Source: Lingula anatina (Eukaryota > Brachiopoda > Lingulata > Lingulida > Lingulidae). Taken from it: 64,000 bases of DNA. Numbering within the stretch: the stretch's first letter is position 1; each line of letters opens with the position of its first letter. A program made the position numbers and the translations under genes. Below the pieces are notes generated by a model. That model had not been told where the DNA came from, did no database searches, and saw nothing but the letters and a program-made list of their open reading frames with translations. Shown piece by piece: positions 10,916 to 23,545 of the stretch. The stretch spans positions 240,194-304,193 of the forward strand of contig NW_019775735.1 in the NCBI RefSeq assembly GCF_001039355.2, written 5' to 3'.

Positions 10916-13900
10916 CTGAAGAAAGCAAAGCGTAGGGTCGGATGCTCAGGCTTTGTGGAATGTAGAACACGCTGAATAATTTGTTTCCATTTTTACCATT
11001 TTTAAGTCTCGTAGTAGTCTACTGAGGCGTCTGAGGGTTGCTAAAAGGGCACTCTGCTGACTTGGAGATTTTCATACCGGTTGGTGCCTCGAATCAAGTA
11101 ACGCGTGGTACAAGTTACACGATTGATGACTTTCTAGTCATACCTGTGAGATGGACGATATTTTAACATTCACACCGTTGAGATTCGCCGTACTCCAAGT
11201 ATCTCTGAAGATTTTTTTTTTCACATTTGACTGTAGCAATCAATGGCGTAGCGGAACCTTGTTTCGTCACCGAAATACTTCGAAACTTGTTTTCTTTTCG
11301 GTGCCATTATGCACGTAAGAAGAGAGACAACAAATTCTTCCCGTGTGTTGAGCTCTTTCTACATACCAAGCGCCGAGAAAGATTCACGGCTTGTTGGTGA
11401 GGTCTATCAGCTCTCCGACGAAAAATGATGTTTCTCTTGTTAGCCAAGCGTCTTAAAACGAAGAAACTGATAAGGATGTGATAAAGATTTCAACAACCGA
11501 CGCGTTAGTACACACAGCATACTGATGAAAGGTGAAAACGCAGTAAAAGTAGAGTGTTGGAATCTTCACTACCATTAAAGAGCTAATTAGTCGTACATGT
11601 TGATAACAACACCTGGGCAAGTCAACCTGCGGGAGGTCGACAATAGGACACAGGTCGACCAGTTGATTACAATCATCAAGTCACAGCCAATTGTTAGGAC
11701 AAATTTGTTATTGTTACGTTGTTATCTTGATTTAAGCATCTCGTATCCAGCGTAGCGCGATGTTTGATTCTCTCGTCTGCGTGTTAGAAAAATGACAAAA
11801 TATGTCGTCTGCTGGTTGCAAGATGTAAAATATAGCAGGGAATCTGTACGATAATGGGACGTTAATTTGTTTAAATCTTATTTATAACTTAGTGGGGTGT
11901 ACTTGAGATTTAATAATACATAGAGACATAATTCGTAGATGCAGCTCCGCGTCGACCCATTAAAATCTCAAGAGCCACTTGAAGTTGTAATTGTGTTGAT
12001 GGGCTGGGTGGTTTACTCTCATGGCGGTCGAGGGGCACTTCTGCCAGTAGAACAACTTCCACTATTCTAATTTAGTGTAATTCTTTCCTTTTTTAAGGAA
12101 AAATAAATATTATTACTTTTGGGCTTTTTGTGCATCATCATCATCATCATAAATAAATAAATAAACAAATAAATAAATAAATAAATAACAGTTCCAATTA
12201 TTTTCATTGAAAATAATGTAGAATTTCTTGAAATGAAATTTGTTTAATTTTTCTTGTGTCTCTTGTGAAAGAGGCCCAAATAATAATGCCATTTATTTGA
12301 CAATTACCTAAAATAATGTGTTCGATCGTTGAATATACCTTATAAAACTCGCGCAGTGAGATCGTTTAATAAGTGTACAATTCCCCGGGTTAATGGGTCG
12401 TTTGTATAAATTACGCCTTTTTTAATCTCCATATATATGTCAGTCCCGCTTTCTAACTTTCAACGTTATTAATGAGGCCCAACGTTACAGTTTATTCACG
12501 GAAAAAGCACTGTGCTTCTTGGTTTATTTAACTTGTTTAATTGTTGTAGCCCACACAGACGATAATAGGGTTTAATGGGAGTTTAAAATATCAAATTTGC
12601 GAGTGTTAACATTAGAGTTTAGTTCTCGTTCAAACAGAGTAAACAGTCGTTTGTCTTTTTGTTGTTTTGGATTGGAATGATGAGCTGGAACTTAAACATT
12701 TTTGAGCTTTTAAATACAAATGTTTTGCTTTGTTCTTTAACTTTGTGTCCGTGGAATTTGGCCAGGCCATTTGCCAGTGAATCTATACCTGCAGTTACAG
12801 AAATGTTACTTTTTTAACGATTTTGGAGAATTTAGTTTCAACTATGCGATTCTTATGTCCAGTAAAACATTAAGTATGTAAGATTAAAATAAAATAAAAG
12901 AAGCCAGAAAAAATAACGTATAAAACATGTAAATGCATGTAAAACAACTTACACACATGTTTTAATTTTAGAACAAAATAGCATTTTATATCTGCATTAT
13001 TAATATTTAGAATTTACACAGAAGATAAAATTAAATTGAATTATTACTTTAAAACGATGAATTAAAATTAGATGAAAAATCAAATCAAGCTGATAACTAG
13101 TTAAATCACGTTAGATAAATATAAATGGAGCAAATACTGTCTTATATGGAATAGATTTATTGAAATAAAATAAGATAAATCAAATAAAATGAGATGATAT
13201 TAAATATGGATTGCTGAATTAGAAAGGTATGAAAATTTGCCGGTTTATCTTTGCGAAACACTGTCAAAACACAAAGACTGAAGTTTATCAATATGATTCA
13301 CACAAGCTGCATTTTATCAGTTCACTTTTAAACAGCATTCCACGCACTAAATTACAAGCCAAACCATCGCATTCGCACTGTGGAAAATAGAGTCTTAAGT
13401 TGAAGCGGGTCGCTTGTGATCATTCCTTCACGACCTAGGAATAAAGATAACTGGTATCTCTCTAAATCATCTTGGCAATGCGCAGAAAGAGAGAAGGACA
13501 CACATTTGACTATGAAAGCTCAATATACTGGAGATAGTACGCTAGGCTGACTCGAGTAATGTGTTTTTCGCGTGCAAACTCACAAAAACAAATCACATAT
13601 AGCAGCTTATAAACGGCATTGTGGCCAAGTAGACGCACAAAGACGGTTACCCCAGCGCGCGCTTAAGCTTAAAAAGCCGGGCGGGAAAAGTGAGGATAGA
13701 AATGAAAGATATTGATGTCTGGCAAAGGAAGATAATATTAAACGTAATGATGGATCTGTTTCCTTTTTTATCACTGATGGACTCTTGTGTGTAAAATGTT
13801 CAGAGTTACGGGTAATTAATATCGAATTTGTGAGGAGTTGATGAGGGTTACGCAGGGAATGCGCAACGATAAAGTTGATATTTTTATTAAAGGTTGAGGT

Positions 13901-14483
13901 GGATTTCAAAGGGATGAAGAGCAATTTGTGGGTATGCATTGGATTAACAATATCATTTTTGGAAAAACAGTACAAAACAAAACAAAAAAGTGAACACAAA
14001 GGCTTGAGATAGTACATTGCAAACTGAAGTGTTATCTTTTACCTTTAGGTAATAACGAACATTTCGCTATCAAAAGAGCATAAAAGAGCCAAAAAATACA
14101 ATTCTTTTTTCAGTCATTTCACAACACAGCGATATTTAGGTAACACTATCAGTCAGAATTGCGTCCAAGAACAAATTAATCCCAACCTAATTAAGTGGTG
14201 GTTGGGCCAACTTTCCCAATACCGCTGTCTTTTCTGGATTCATATTAAAAAGACCGTCGTTGCTCCCTGTTGAGAACCAGGTGAGGGTGCGCAGCGGGGC
14301 ACTTGGAAAAGAAAAGACCATCAATAAATTCCCTATGCGTGTAGGGCACTACACATTTTACCCGCCAATTAAAAGAGAAAGGATTTAAACGAGAAAGGAG
14401 TCACAAGATAGACAGGTGTGCTGTTCAAAAGGAAAACATTCGATGAAAGGTTAATCTCTTACCGTGACCTAATTCACAATGGG
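10916..14483. other. Mostly non-coding; possible promoter side of the minus-strand gene
   Basis: 10.9-12.1 kb is somewhat richer in G/C than its flanks and may hold the promoter or leader exons of the minus-strand gene; a minus-strand TATAAATA lies near 11885. 12.1-14.4 kb is AT-rich, with ATTATTTTCA and its complement as an inverted repeat at 12197-12217. No exon could be supported. Confidence 0.35.
12133..12188 (+). repeat. (CAT)n followed by (AAAT)n microsatellite
   Basis: About six CAT units run directly into an imperfect AAAT tract with one AAAC unit. Confidence 0.9.
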
Positions 14484-14495
14484 GGCAGCCATCTT
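14484..14495 (-). promoter_or_regulatory. YY1-like site
   Basis: AAGATGGCTGCC on the minus strand matches the YY1 core. It lies about 210 bases upstream of the candidate exon at 14704. Confidence 0.4.
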
Positions 14496-14703
14496 GAAAT
14501 AAAAAATATGGCGTCAGTGGAAAGAGAACAGATTAAACGAAATTATCATGCACTGAGATACCAATCCTTTCTAAATGAGTTACAAATGTTCATCAAAACA
14601 TCTAGTTCCACTTGGCGTCATAATTGCTCACAAAATTGCCTCTTATTGTATTTAATCAATAAGTCCACGTTAACACGAATAACACATGTTGTTTTCCCCG
14701 CAG

Positions 14704-14758
14704 AGGGGCTAGGAGAGCACTGTGACTTTCTCTAGGGACCCAAAATGACAGCGTTCAG
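14704..14758 (+). other. Candidate leader exon carrying a start codon
   Basis: A 55-base plus-strand exon bounded by a very good acceptor (catgttgttttccccgcag) and a consensus donor (TTCAG then GTAAGT). All three frames entering from upstream hit a stop inside it, so it cannot be an internal coding exon. It can only be untranslated leader, optionally ending in the start codon at 14745 (ccaaaATGACAG). That frame gives Met-Thr-Ala-Phe and leaves AG for the next exon. No downstream exon that continues this frame for long was found. The alternative is a leader exon of a non-coding transcript or a chance pair of splice signals. Confidence 0.33.
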
Positions 14759-14988
14759 GTAAGTAATGACTTACTGAATGCGACTATTAATCATCTGAAA
14801 CAGTGAAACACTAACTGTGATTATACGGTATGACATTCAAGATGTTATTTAATAAAGACGAACGGCCTCCTTCGCACGTGAGTACAACGGTCTGGTCAAA
14901 TAAAGCACGTTTTTTGTAAGGTAATCATAAACTTAATAATTGAAAAATCTAAATCTAAATAATCTAGTTGATTTTTAATTTAAAAATC

Positions 14989-15047
<59 letters not shown>

Positions 15048-15048
15048 T
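14989..15048 (+). repeat. (TTTA)n microsatellite
   Basis: About 15 near-perfect TTAT units. The isoleucine/tyrosine/leucine-rich open frame across it is an artefact of the repeat. Confidence 0.95.
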
Positions 15049-17985
15049 GTGATGACTGTTAAACGGACTTCAAATAAAGCCCATCTAAAATTTCTAAAAA
15101 TAATTAGGAACCAGTTAAAGAAAAAAATAATAATTACCCGGACTTTTTGTCATAAAGAGCATTCTACATAATTTTATAAATGGATCATGGTTATTCATAT
15201 TTTAACAATTATACAATTACTTGTAGTAGCTTTCCAAATCGGACTATCTAAATGTTAGAAACCCTCTGTTAATGTCCGCGTGCATTCTTCATTATTCTAA
15301 GGTAATGCAATTGATTCCCCCTGCTAAATATAGCTCTTCTGCGCCAGGTTACAATACTTAGATCACATGCAACCGTTCACATGGTTTTGAACGCCTTACT
15401 TAAAAAAAAAAAATTAGTACCTTTGAGTTTGGAAGTGGGGTGTAATAGAAAAGCCGTTTTATGCCACGAAATTGCCGAGGTGAGCAGGAAATTTTGTATT
15501 TCTAGCGCCATAAGCCTGTATACAGTCCCTTCAAATATACGTCGGTATACCAGATACTGTGGCCTCTTTGTCATTTTGTTTGATTTAATAATTGATTCAT
15601 TCAAAAGTCATTTTTGACGTGACAGATTGATTATGTTCGTTATATCCAAGTTAGGATGCACAATAAAATTGAGTCTTTTCTTTATTATTGACCATATTCG
15701 GAAGTTGAAAAAATTACCTTTATTTTCTGTGAGAATATACATGTAGGACGTAGTGCTGTGTTACCCCCCACCTCGCGCTGGTCAAGAAAGTGACCACTAC
15801 AAACCACCACATCAATATAATCACACACCTTGGACTTGCTCAGTCTCCATGTTACCGGTCATCACAGACTGACCGCTGGTCAAGGATATGGTATTACTGC
15901 GGGCAGTACAACTACCACCCATAACTCGGACGACCAAGGTGGTCAGCATGAAGGGTGGGCTTTCCTTTTAAGTCGAACGGCCTAACTCTTTCAAGTCATT
16001 ATTATGCCAGGCTCGGTGCATTTCCAGTACGAAGTTTTTAAAGTTATTTTCACATCAGGAAAGTTTCTTTTGTTAGGAGTAATAATTGCCTAGCTTAAAT
16101 TTTACACTTTCCCTCAATAGCATTCTGCCCCTCCCAAGTCAAAGATAAAATGAAGAAATAAAATAAAATGAATAACGATAATAATAATAACTATGATAAA
16201 ATCACTTATAGCGATGAATTATAACTTTGGTAAATACATATGAAAAAATGTTTATATTGAATACAATAAATAAATAAATAAAATGATCAAAATAATGAAT
16301 GTTGCCCTCATTTTAGATATGAGTACATTTTAGACCGATTAACTAGTATTAACTGCTATCAATTAATAGTCTACTTCACCGATCTCAACGCGTGCCATAT
16401 AACAGTCTCGTTATCAAACATTATGATTAGAGCTTGGACATTTTCCAAATGTATATCAAATCACCTATTAATGCACTTGGGGTGCATTATGATATGTGTA
16501 TGTCCCTTAGTACACGGTAACTCTATATTAATTTCTCACCTTGCTGACAATTTAATAAGAGGACTCGTATATCAATATTTAACGTTGGCATTTAACAGGT
16601 ATGCATTTTAGCAAAATAAAAAAAAAAAAAAAAGAGGTTCACCGGCCCCTCTCAAGCCATGGGTTTTCACTCTCTTGTGACCTAAGATTATTTATTTATT
16701 TGTTTATTTTTATTTTTTTGTGGAGAGGGGGATTCAGGGAAAGAGAACATATATAAGACTTGTTTTTAACCTGGGCCAATGTTGCTGATATATTGTCCTG
16801 GTCATGCATGCCAAGTTGAAGACCTACATGTACATGTAGAAGAGATACTTATAAAACATGCACTAGCTGTGGAGTATTATATGGGTGAGAGGTGAATGAA
16901 TTGAAAAAGAAATGTCAGTTTGAAGTGCCTGTGCATTATCATCCCGTAACCCTTATCAAACGCAAATAAACCGTTTTGCACCGAGTGAAATTTCATGCAG
17001 CTTTTATGAGTTTTACCTTGGGTTATAAAATACATGCTTTGTAGGTGCTTTCTCGTTCAAACCCCTGGAAGGCGGTTCAACTGAGTACAGATCCTTCAAT
17101 CTAAGAGGAAAAAACGATTAATTACTACGGACAGGCTGTCTGTTAAATGTGATGATATGACTTATCTGTTCAGCTTTTTTAAATACCATTAGAGACCAAC
17201 AGCAAAACCATAACTTGTTTACACGTCCATGTTTATATCCGTGCCGCATTGTTTTAGGTAAAAATTGCACTGAATGAAAATAAAACAATACAATCTGCAA
17301 TATCAAACTGCTTGCATTTAGTCGAAAGAAGCTAGAAAACAATCTGTTTTATTTGTACCGTAATTATTTATGAAATATTTACAAAGATTTTATGAAATAT
17401 GTTAAGTTACATAAAAAAGAACATCCGTTCTACACAATTATATAAATTAATCTTAATGAGTTTATACAGTACTTGGTCCTCAACATATTCATCTGAAATG
17501 TGACTGATTTTTTATCCGACTTTTTTAATCATTTATCAACCCCCCCCAAAAAAAATACTAATAATAATAATAATGATAATAAAAGAAAAAAGAAAAAAAA
17601 AAGAAATGTGAATATACAGAATATCAGATCCCCTACTCATCTCCCTCTTTCCGCCGAATAGCAACTTTTTCCTACGATTTTAGTACAATACACATGCACC
17701 ATAACAATACTACCCTCATATTTTGATATTGCATTTCCGACATAAGAACACGTAAATGTCGTTTTAAGATGACCCGGTAGAATAGACGACCAGTGCACCT
17801 TCACCTAGTCCATCACTTGTTCCCAGTGCCTGGAATTTCGTGCTGGCATGAATTGTCGTCGTATGACACAAATGAGGTCGTCTGCCTGTCGTATTGCATC
17901 CATATTACATGCATCTTATCGAAATAGCCCCTAGCATCTGTCTTTTCACCTTTTGTAATGGCACATTACATTCTCGTAAAGACCG
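15049..17985. other. Non-coding stretch with a GC-richer patch
   Basis: Largely AT-rich, with short AAAT, AAT and poly-A tracts (16266, 17558 and 16617). The patch 15750-15975 is clearly richer in G/C and repeats the word tggtcaag/gaccaagg. Short open frames on both strands there look codon-like but lack splice sites. It may be a regulatory element; no exon is called. Confidence 0.35.
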
Positions 17986-17998
17986 AGGTCAGAGGTCA
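17986..17998 (+). promoter_or_regulatory. Perfect DR1 nuclear-receptor element
   Basis: AGGTCA-G-AGGTCA, an exact direct repeat with one-base spacing. This is the class bound by RXR heterodimers, HNF4 and COUP-TF. A CTCF-like site follows 17 bases later. Confidence 0.55.
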
Positions 17999-18014
17999 AC
18001 GTGCGTACGATGCC

Positions 18015-18029
18015 AGCGCCACCTTTGGG
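18015..18029 (-). promoter_or_regulatory. CTCF-like site
   Basis: The minus strand reads CCCAAAGGTGGCGCT. Its core AGGTGGCGCT fits the CTCF core AGRKGGCRSY shared by flies and vertebrates, and the leading CC also fits. Confidence 0.4.
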
Positions 18030-18634
18030 CGAAATTGAAAATGATGATGCTGGTGGTTTGAAGTTGTAACGAATTTAGTGAAAAGAAAAAGTGCAGGTTG
18101 TTTGGCATGTTTTATTTGCTATGTGTATCTTTTTTTCTATTTATTTAATAAATGAACAATAGCAAAATAAGTGATCAGAAAAACCGTTATTTTAGTCCGC
18201 GTAAAGTAGGCATTTGTAAAAATTGGGGGAAATTAAATGTGTAATTTTAGATGGAGTTTTGCTTTGAAACCAGGGATGTCTTGCTTGGGAACCTTTAAGG
18301 TGATGTGGTTGAAACAAAATGCCTTGCATCCTCGTTTGTTAAAGCAGTTTTGACTGGCTGGCGGTGAGATCTTATCAAGAACATAATATAAATAATATGT
18401 CGGAGATGCTGAACAAAAAATAGAAGTTTATTTATTTTCTTATGGCAATAAAACAACAGCAATGAATGGTATGTCTGCGGTATTATATGTTTTGTTTTTC
18501 ATTTTGTCTTTTATCTTTTTTTCGCCCATATCATTATAGAATGGATTGGTATTCATACTATTTGCTTGTACACCGACAAATAAATTGGTAATAAAATTGC
18601 TTTTTAGCATATTCACATGTTTTGCCCTATTACC

Positions 18635-18656
18635 AAAAAAAAAAAAAAAAAAAAAA
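18635..18656 (+). repeat. Poly-A run, 22 bases
   Basis: Homopolymer with no recognisable retroposon body upstream. Confidence 0.9.
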
Positions 18657-19212
18657 TGTGTAGAAAAAAGCAGATTAAATTTTTGAACGTCATGTACTTG
18701 AATTTAAAAGATGAGACACATGCACGGGTTAATGATAAGGAAATAAATTGTTTCTTTAGCCATTTAAGTATATTTGATGCATATGAACTCAGCAAATTTT
18801 AAGCGATATATAGGCCCCTAGTACTACGCACAGCAGAAACCACCGCTTATACATGTAAAAGGCACAGATGCATTGTGTGCGGTACCAGGCACATATGAGA
18901 ACAGTCTTCGGTTGCAATACATCTAATGATATACTCCGTGTAGGATACGTAATATGCATCCATCAATGTCGGTAGATTTTAGGTTGTAGGAAATGTAGAT
19001 GTTGTAGTCGGTGTGGTGGAGGTCTCTAGTATGGCACAGACCCCCGGAGTTGAAAATAGATATGATTTACGGTTTGTGTGGGGAGCAAATGTGGACAGAA
19101 AAAAGAGAAGGCGGGGTTGAGATGACTTTTCTCTCTCGAACGGGCTGTAATTTTTGTCAACTTGTCTGAAAATCGGAGCGTTGTTTAGATGTGGTTGATG
19201 ATATGATAAGCG

Positions 19213-19232
19213 TCTCTCTCTCTCTCTCTCGC
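19213..19232 (+). repeat. (CT)n microsatellite
   Basis: About ten CT units, followed by CA-rich and GCGC-rich low-complexity sequence to about 19285. Confidence 0.9.
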
Positions 19233-19486
19233 TTACGCACACACACATAAAAACACACCTTGCGCGCGCACACACACAAAAACAAACATACCTCCCATGT
19301 TCTTCTTCTTTTTATTTTCGTTAAAAAATATTACATTCTATGTAAACTTGTGAACATAGCAGAGTCGATTAAGATGCACTACTTCAGGAAAATGGATTTA
19401 GGCGAAACTCGTGGGACATCTAGCATCAAGCCCAAATTTTGTCTGGGTGTCGGCTATGCTGATTTCATAGAGTCTCACCATTTAGA

Positions 19487-19500
19487 AGGTCAAGGGGTCA
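19487..19500 (+). promoter_or_regulatory. DR2-type nuclear-receptor element
   Basis: AGGTCA-AG-GGGTCA, two half-sites with two-base spacing. DR2 spacing is known for retinoic acid receptor/RXR pairs. Confidence 0.35.
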
Positions 19501-20017
19501 AATGCTATATAAAAGCCCCGTGGAGATCACAAAAAAAGATTAAGCAACAGGAGTTATACCATTCTCCCATAGGTATGGAAATTACAATTGATGTGTTTTT
19601 GCATGAAACGCTATATGGTAATCACTATCCGGAGAGGGTTGTCCGCTTCCAAACCGCTTTTACCGCCCTCTATTGGCCGACGCAAAGTGTTACCATTTAA
19701 AATCTTCAGACACGCAAAATTCAGACATGCAATGCCTAATTCAGGAGAGAGCAATGACCTTGTGGACATCTGAATTTTTTTCTCTTTAATTTCAAGTTCA
19801 AGTCGCTCCCCCCCAACCTTCATCAGTAAAACGCTATATCTACTAGATAATACTCTTCCAATCTGCTTTTCATAATAACTGGATATTTTCAGATTCATGA
19901 TTTAGAACTGCCTCAGTCTCTGATTAAAGTAACAGAAATCCAACTGTAAGATCTCATACTTCACCGCTTAGGGCGTAGATGTTGCTTGAAAAAAATAGTC
20001 TAATGGCTTGCATCAGT

Positions 20018-20049
20018 TCTTGGACATAATAATGCGTTATTATGTCCAA
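20018..20049. repeat. Perfect 14-base inverted repeat with a 4-base loop
   Basis: The left arm CTTGGACATAATAA (20018-20031) and right arm TTATTATGTCCAAG (20036-20049) are exact reverse complements around TGCG. It could form a cruciform or an RNA hairpin. It is too short for an animal microRNA precursor and has no T-run terminator. Confidence 0.9.
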
Positions 20050-20252
20050 GGTCAGTTTGATAGTATTATTACAAGTAAATAATACATTCTGTAGAATTTG
20101 TGCAAAGACATTTTGTTCACTTCACTAAGTTACTTCACCGTCTTCACAAGTGAAATGGAAAAATAAAAACGCCTGAATGAAAAATGCACCAACCGGACCC
20201 GGGACCACAAGCATTGCTGATCGTCCAATATACCACGGAAACCGATACTTAC

Positions 20253-20320
20253 AGAAGTAACGCGGTTAATAGCTCGTAGAATTTCGAGCCCTTGTAAAAT
20301 GACCAGATAATCAGTTTGCA
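20253..20320 (-). CDS. Candidate internal coding exon, function unknown
   Basis: A minus-strand exon between an acceptor ending in aatcttcaag and the donor ACTTCT then GTAAGT. The frame enters with two bases and reads QTDYLVILQGLEILRAINR followed by VTS, ending at phase 0, with coding-like codons (ctg, gtc, ctc, cgc, gtt). Its entry phase fits the exit phase of the candidate exon at 27310-27192, giving Val at the junction. No domain is recognised, and the acceptor has a modest pyrimidine tract. It may be a chance open frame. Confidence 0.2.
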
Positions 20321-22345
20321 CTTGAAGATTATTGCAAACGTTTTAATGGCCTCTTCGTCGTATAAAGCGTCTGACGTAAGGGTCGTGGGGGTGGGGGGCA
20401 TTGATTAATAGAGAACTAATGGGGGAATAGCTGTCCACTATAATCATGATGTCTGGGCACTCTGCTTTATGTAGGTGTTATATGTGTCACCTGTGGGGCC
20501 GGGCTTCTGTGAGGTCCGTGCTTTTTCCCCTGTTGAAAAGTAGAAGGCTTTAAGCATTTCTGGAATGCTCAATGCTAAAATTCGAGGTTGAAGTATGAAG
20601 AGATTTTGAATTTAAGCCAGGATATTATGCCGCGCCTCTATTAGGCAAATATTCAATAAGCAAGATGTATTTGATACATGTACATTGTTTATCAACAGAG
20701 AATAGTCAGTAAAAAAAGCACTCCGCACTTCACTTAAAATCAAAACTTCATTTACCCGGAGGACTTTCTTTATCATCTCCTTCGTTATACTTTTATTATC
20801 CTTATTTGTAGTTTTCTTTAGAAATGATGAATCTTAAGCTCCTGTTAATAATTAATTGACATGGCTAAAATACAAGGAATGCATATGGCAGACTTGCCTT
20901 ATATCACACGAAGACAAAAAAGTGGTCTTAAAAACACATTCTAGAATTTATATTTAATGGACATCTACTTACTTCTTATTTGCGAGAGGGATTTGTGTGT
21001 AATTCATTTTCTTATTTGAAAATTTGTAAAAAAAACGAGGTAAAAGTAATATCAGTTTCACATAACACATTCCTGAAATTCAGCTTCAAGATACCGCATA
21101 TCACAAGACGATGGCGCCATCTTTAGCCAAAGTAACACATTACAAATATATCTATGTCGCAACTGCTGCAATCGACGGGCAATCCACGACAGTAGGGGAT
21201 CACGAAGATGTGTAGAGTCCACGACTGATTTTAGCTAGCATTTGCGAGTAAAAAAGATTATCGAAGCGAGAAAAGGCCGCGTATGCATGTTAATGTCCGT
21301 AAGACGTATATAGTTTGTGTGTTTAAGACCTCATTCCTATATGTATTATGTGATTTTTCAACATCTTTTTCCTGTAATTATGTTTGGTTATATGGTTGTC
21401 TGTTACAGATACATGACCAAATTTAAGACTGTTCACGAATTGCCTTTCACATAAATACGCATATATTTTTAATGGGTTGAATTTAAAATACAAAATATAA
21501 AACTAGAGAAAAGCGCTAAAACTGTGGGAAATGGTAAGCCAAAAACATTATATTGATAATATGGAAATAATTGCGCAGACAATCTGTAAGAAATCAGGAA
21601 TACGACTGCCAGTGCAAATAGTAAGATTTGCTTCTTAGAGTGATGGCGATTTGAATATTACGATAATTACTAGGTGATGTATGAGTCATGGAGATGAGTA
21701 ATTTACCTGAGTGACGTCATTTTTATCTTGCATGTCAATAAGAAGAAAAGTGCATGTAGAGAGAAAGCAAGAGCATCCAGTTATCATATTTTAAATAGAT
21801 ATTACTCGAGTTGGATTCAGGATTAAAAAAAAAAAATATATCCATGATCTCCAAAGCTTTGTGACACTTTGGAGACATTCACGATCCAAGAAAAAAAAAA
21901 TTCATGATATGCATACCTTCAGTTTTCACTCCCAGTAAAAAAAAGAGAGTTTTAGACGGGTAAGAGGGATGCAACATGTGTCTTTTTATCGTAAATGTAA
22001 AATGTAATTAAAAGAAAATGAATTTTTCTCTGAGGGCACCGATACCAATGAATACTGTTTAAATTGAATTGCCCAGAATTTTGTGAATAATTTTGGCCTG
22101 GCACGTGCTTTCTTAGTAATGCACAGCGTCATTTCTCCCTTTTTTAGTTTTTTTTCTTTTTTTTTTCATGCAGTTTTTATATACCAAATTCCTCGCTTGC
22201 AAATAATTGCAGAGATGCCGATACAACGAACATAGCGTTTCGGCGCAGAAGATTTTGCCAAGCATCATAAATAAAAGGTCTGCGAAAACCAATTAGAGAG
22301 ATATTCACAGATGATTCAATGCGAACGGTTCTCGCAGGCATGCTA
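20321..22345. other. Non-coding stretch with one CTCF/YY1-like palindrome
   Basis: AT-rich. GATGGCGCCATC near 21110 is palindromic, and AGATGGCGCC (21122-21113 on the minus strand) fits the CTCF core. No exon is supported. Confidence 0.4.
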
Positions 22346-23402
22346 CAAGGCTGCAACGATAAAAGCGACAGAGATTTATGTAAAGAAATTGCTCGCGTCC
22401 GTGGCTCAAATGAACCATTTTAGACGGTGAGACATAAAAATGCATTTAATGCGGGTCTCTCACGCACAATCAGAGTTAAAATGCAATTATCAATCGTCAT
22501 CCCGCCTTGCATTCACATCGCCTCGACTAGATTGTGTTGACGCATGCGTGAAACAAGCAAATTAGAAAATGAAATGATTGGTTGTTTGCGTTGTGTATGT
22601 ATATTAGGAATGTAGTGCAGGCTGAATAGATAGTTATGCAGTGAGGTGAAGTGTAGTTTTATTGTCAAGTGTGTGAGGCAACATGCCTGTGTGGATATCA
22701 TTGGCGTTTAAACATTCTTATTTGAAACAAAAACGTTGAATGAATTTAAAAACTAACCGTGCTAGTAAAATACACTAGTAAAAAAAAAAGTTAACTGAAA
22801 TAACGTTTGCTTAGCTTAAAGGCCGGTCGGTCCCTTCACCGGTTACATGCTATTTTCTTTAATCCTTACACTTTCGATTAGTTCTTACTAAAAGTAAATT
22901 TTCTGTGAAGCACGCTAACTCTTACGTAGCCTTTTATATATGTAATTTTCAAGAGTTTCCCTTTATTTTGATTTCAATAGCAATTTCATAAATTCGATGA
23001 CATAACTGGAATATAACTAATATATAACACTGGAGAGGAGTTTACACTTATAGCAATTGTCTGTGAAATGGCATTTTAATGTTGTTTGTTGTTATATCTG
23101 TGTAGATGGAGTTGTAGGATTCGGATTACCATAAAACTTCCATCAAATGAAGTTTTTGTACCATTATTGTATTTTTAGCGCAAGGGCAACTGATAAAATT
23201 ATTTGTAAATTTTTTCATTCTTTTTTCTTTTCATAGTATCCACTGTATCATATCCTTCAACGCCATTCAACTACAATTATGTTTTCCATTTAATTTCATG
23301 TTGCTTGGTTTTGTTTGCCCATGAGAACATCGTCTGCGTTTATTTTCGTTCTTTTTTTCTCTTTAGACATGGTGGGTGAGAGACGGAGGGAATGGCGCCC
23401 GA

Positions 23403-23415
23403 AGGTCAGAGGTCA
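23403..23415 (+). promoter_or_regulatory. Perfect DR1 nuclear-receptor element
   Basis: AGGTCA-G-AGGTCA, identical to the element at 17986 including the spacer base. It lies some 45 bases after a strong plus-strand acceptor-like tract (ttctttttttctctttag). It recurs at 25253 in the duplicated copy. Confidence 0.5.
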
Positions 23416-23514
23416 ATCTGCTTGGGCGACCTTGCTACATGCGCCACACACGACATGTCAAAAGTCAGGAACCGCTGTCCAGAAACAAGTGGTATTTGCT
23501 CTTTTTATGCCTTG

Positions 23515-23520
<6 letters not shown>

Positions 23521-23545
<25 letters not shown>
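23521..23545 (+). repeat. (GA)n microsatellite
   Basis: A GA array followed by impure GA-rich sequence to about 23576. It is present again at 25371-25395. The Arg-Glu-rich frames across both are artefacts. Confidence 0.9.

Larger units (their letters stand above)
18030..20017. other. Non-coding stretch
   Basis: Contains a 22-base poly-A run (18635-18656), a CT array and a DR2-type site (both listed separately). A 146-codon open frame at 19260-19700 starts in a CA/AC-rich low-complexity tract and shows no motif; it is not called a gene. Confidence 0.4.

Noticed and set aside
13607-14017. 136-codon open frame (minus)
   Set aside because: Codon use mirrors the AT-rich background; Ser/Leu/Phe-rich with no motif.
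14418-14735. 105-codon open frame (plus)
   Set aside because: Background-like composition, no motif; overlaps the better-supported leader exon in which all frames close.
14968-15171. 67-codon open frame rich in Ile/Tyr/Leu/Phe
   Set aside because: Produced by the TTTA microsatellite.
15750-15975. Codon-like frames on both strands in a GC-richer patch
   Set aside because: No acceptor with a pyrimidine tract on either strand and both strands open; probably composition.
19260-19700. Longest open frame in the window (146 codons, plus)
   Set aside because: Starts in CA-rich low-complexity sequence, AT-rich codons, no motif, splice site or promoter; length is within chance for 64 kb of six frames.
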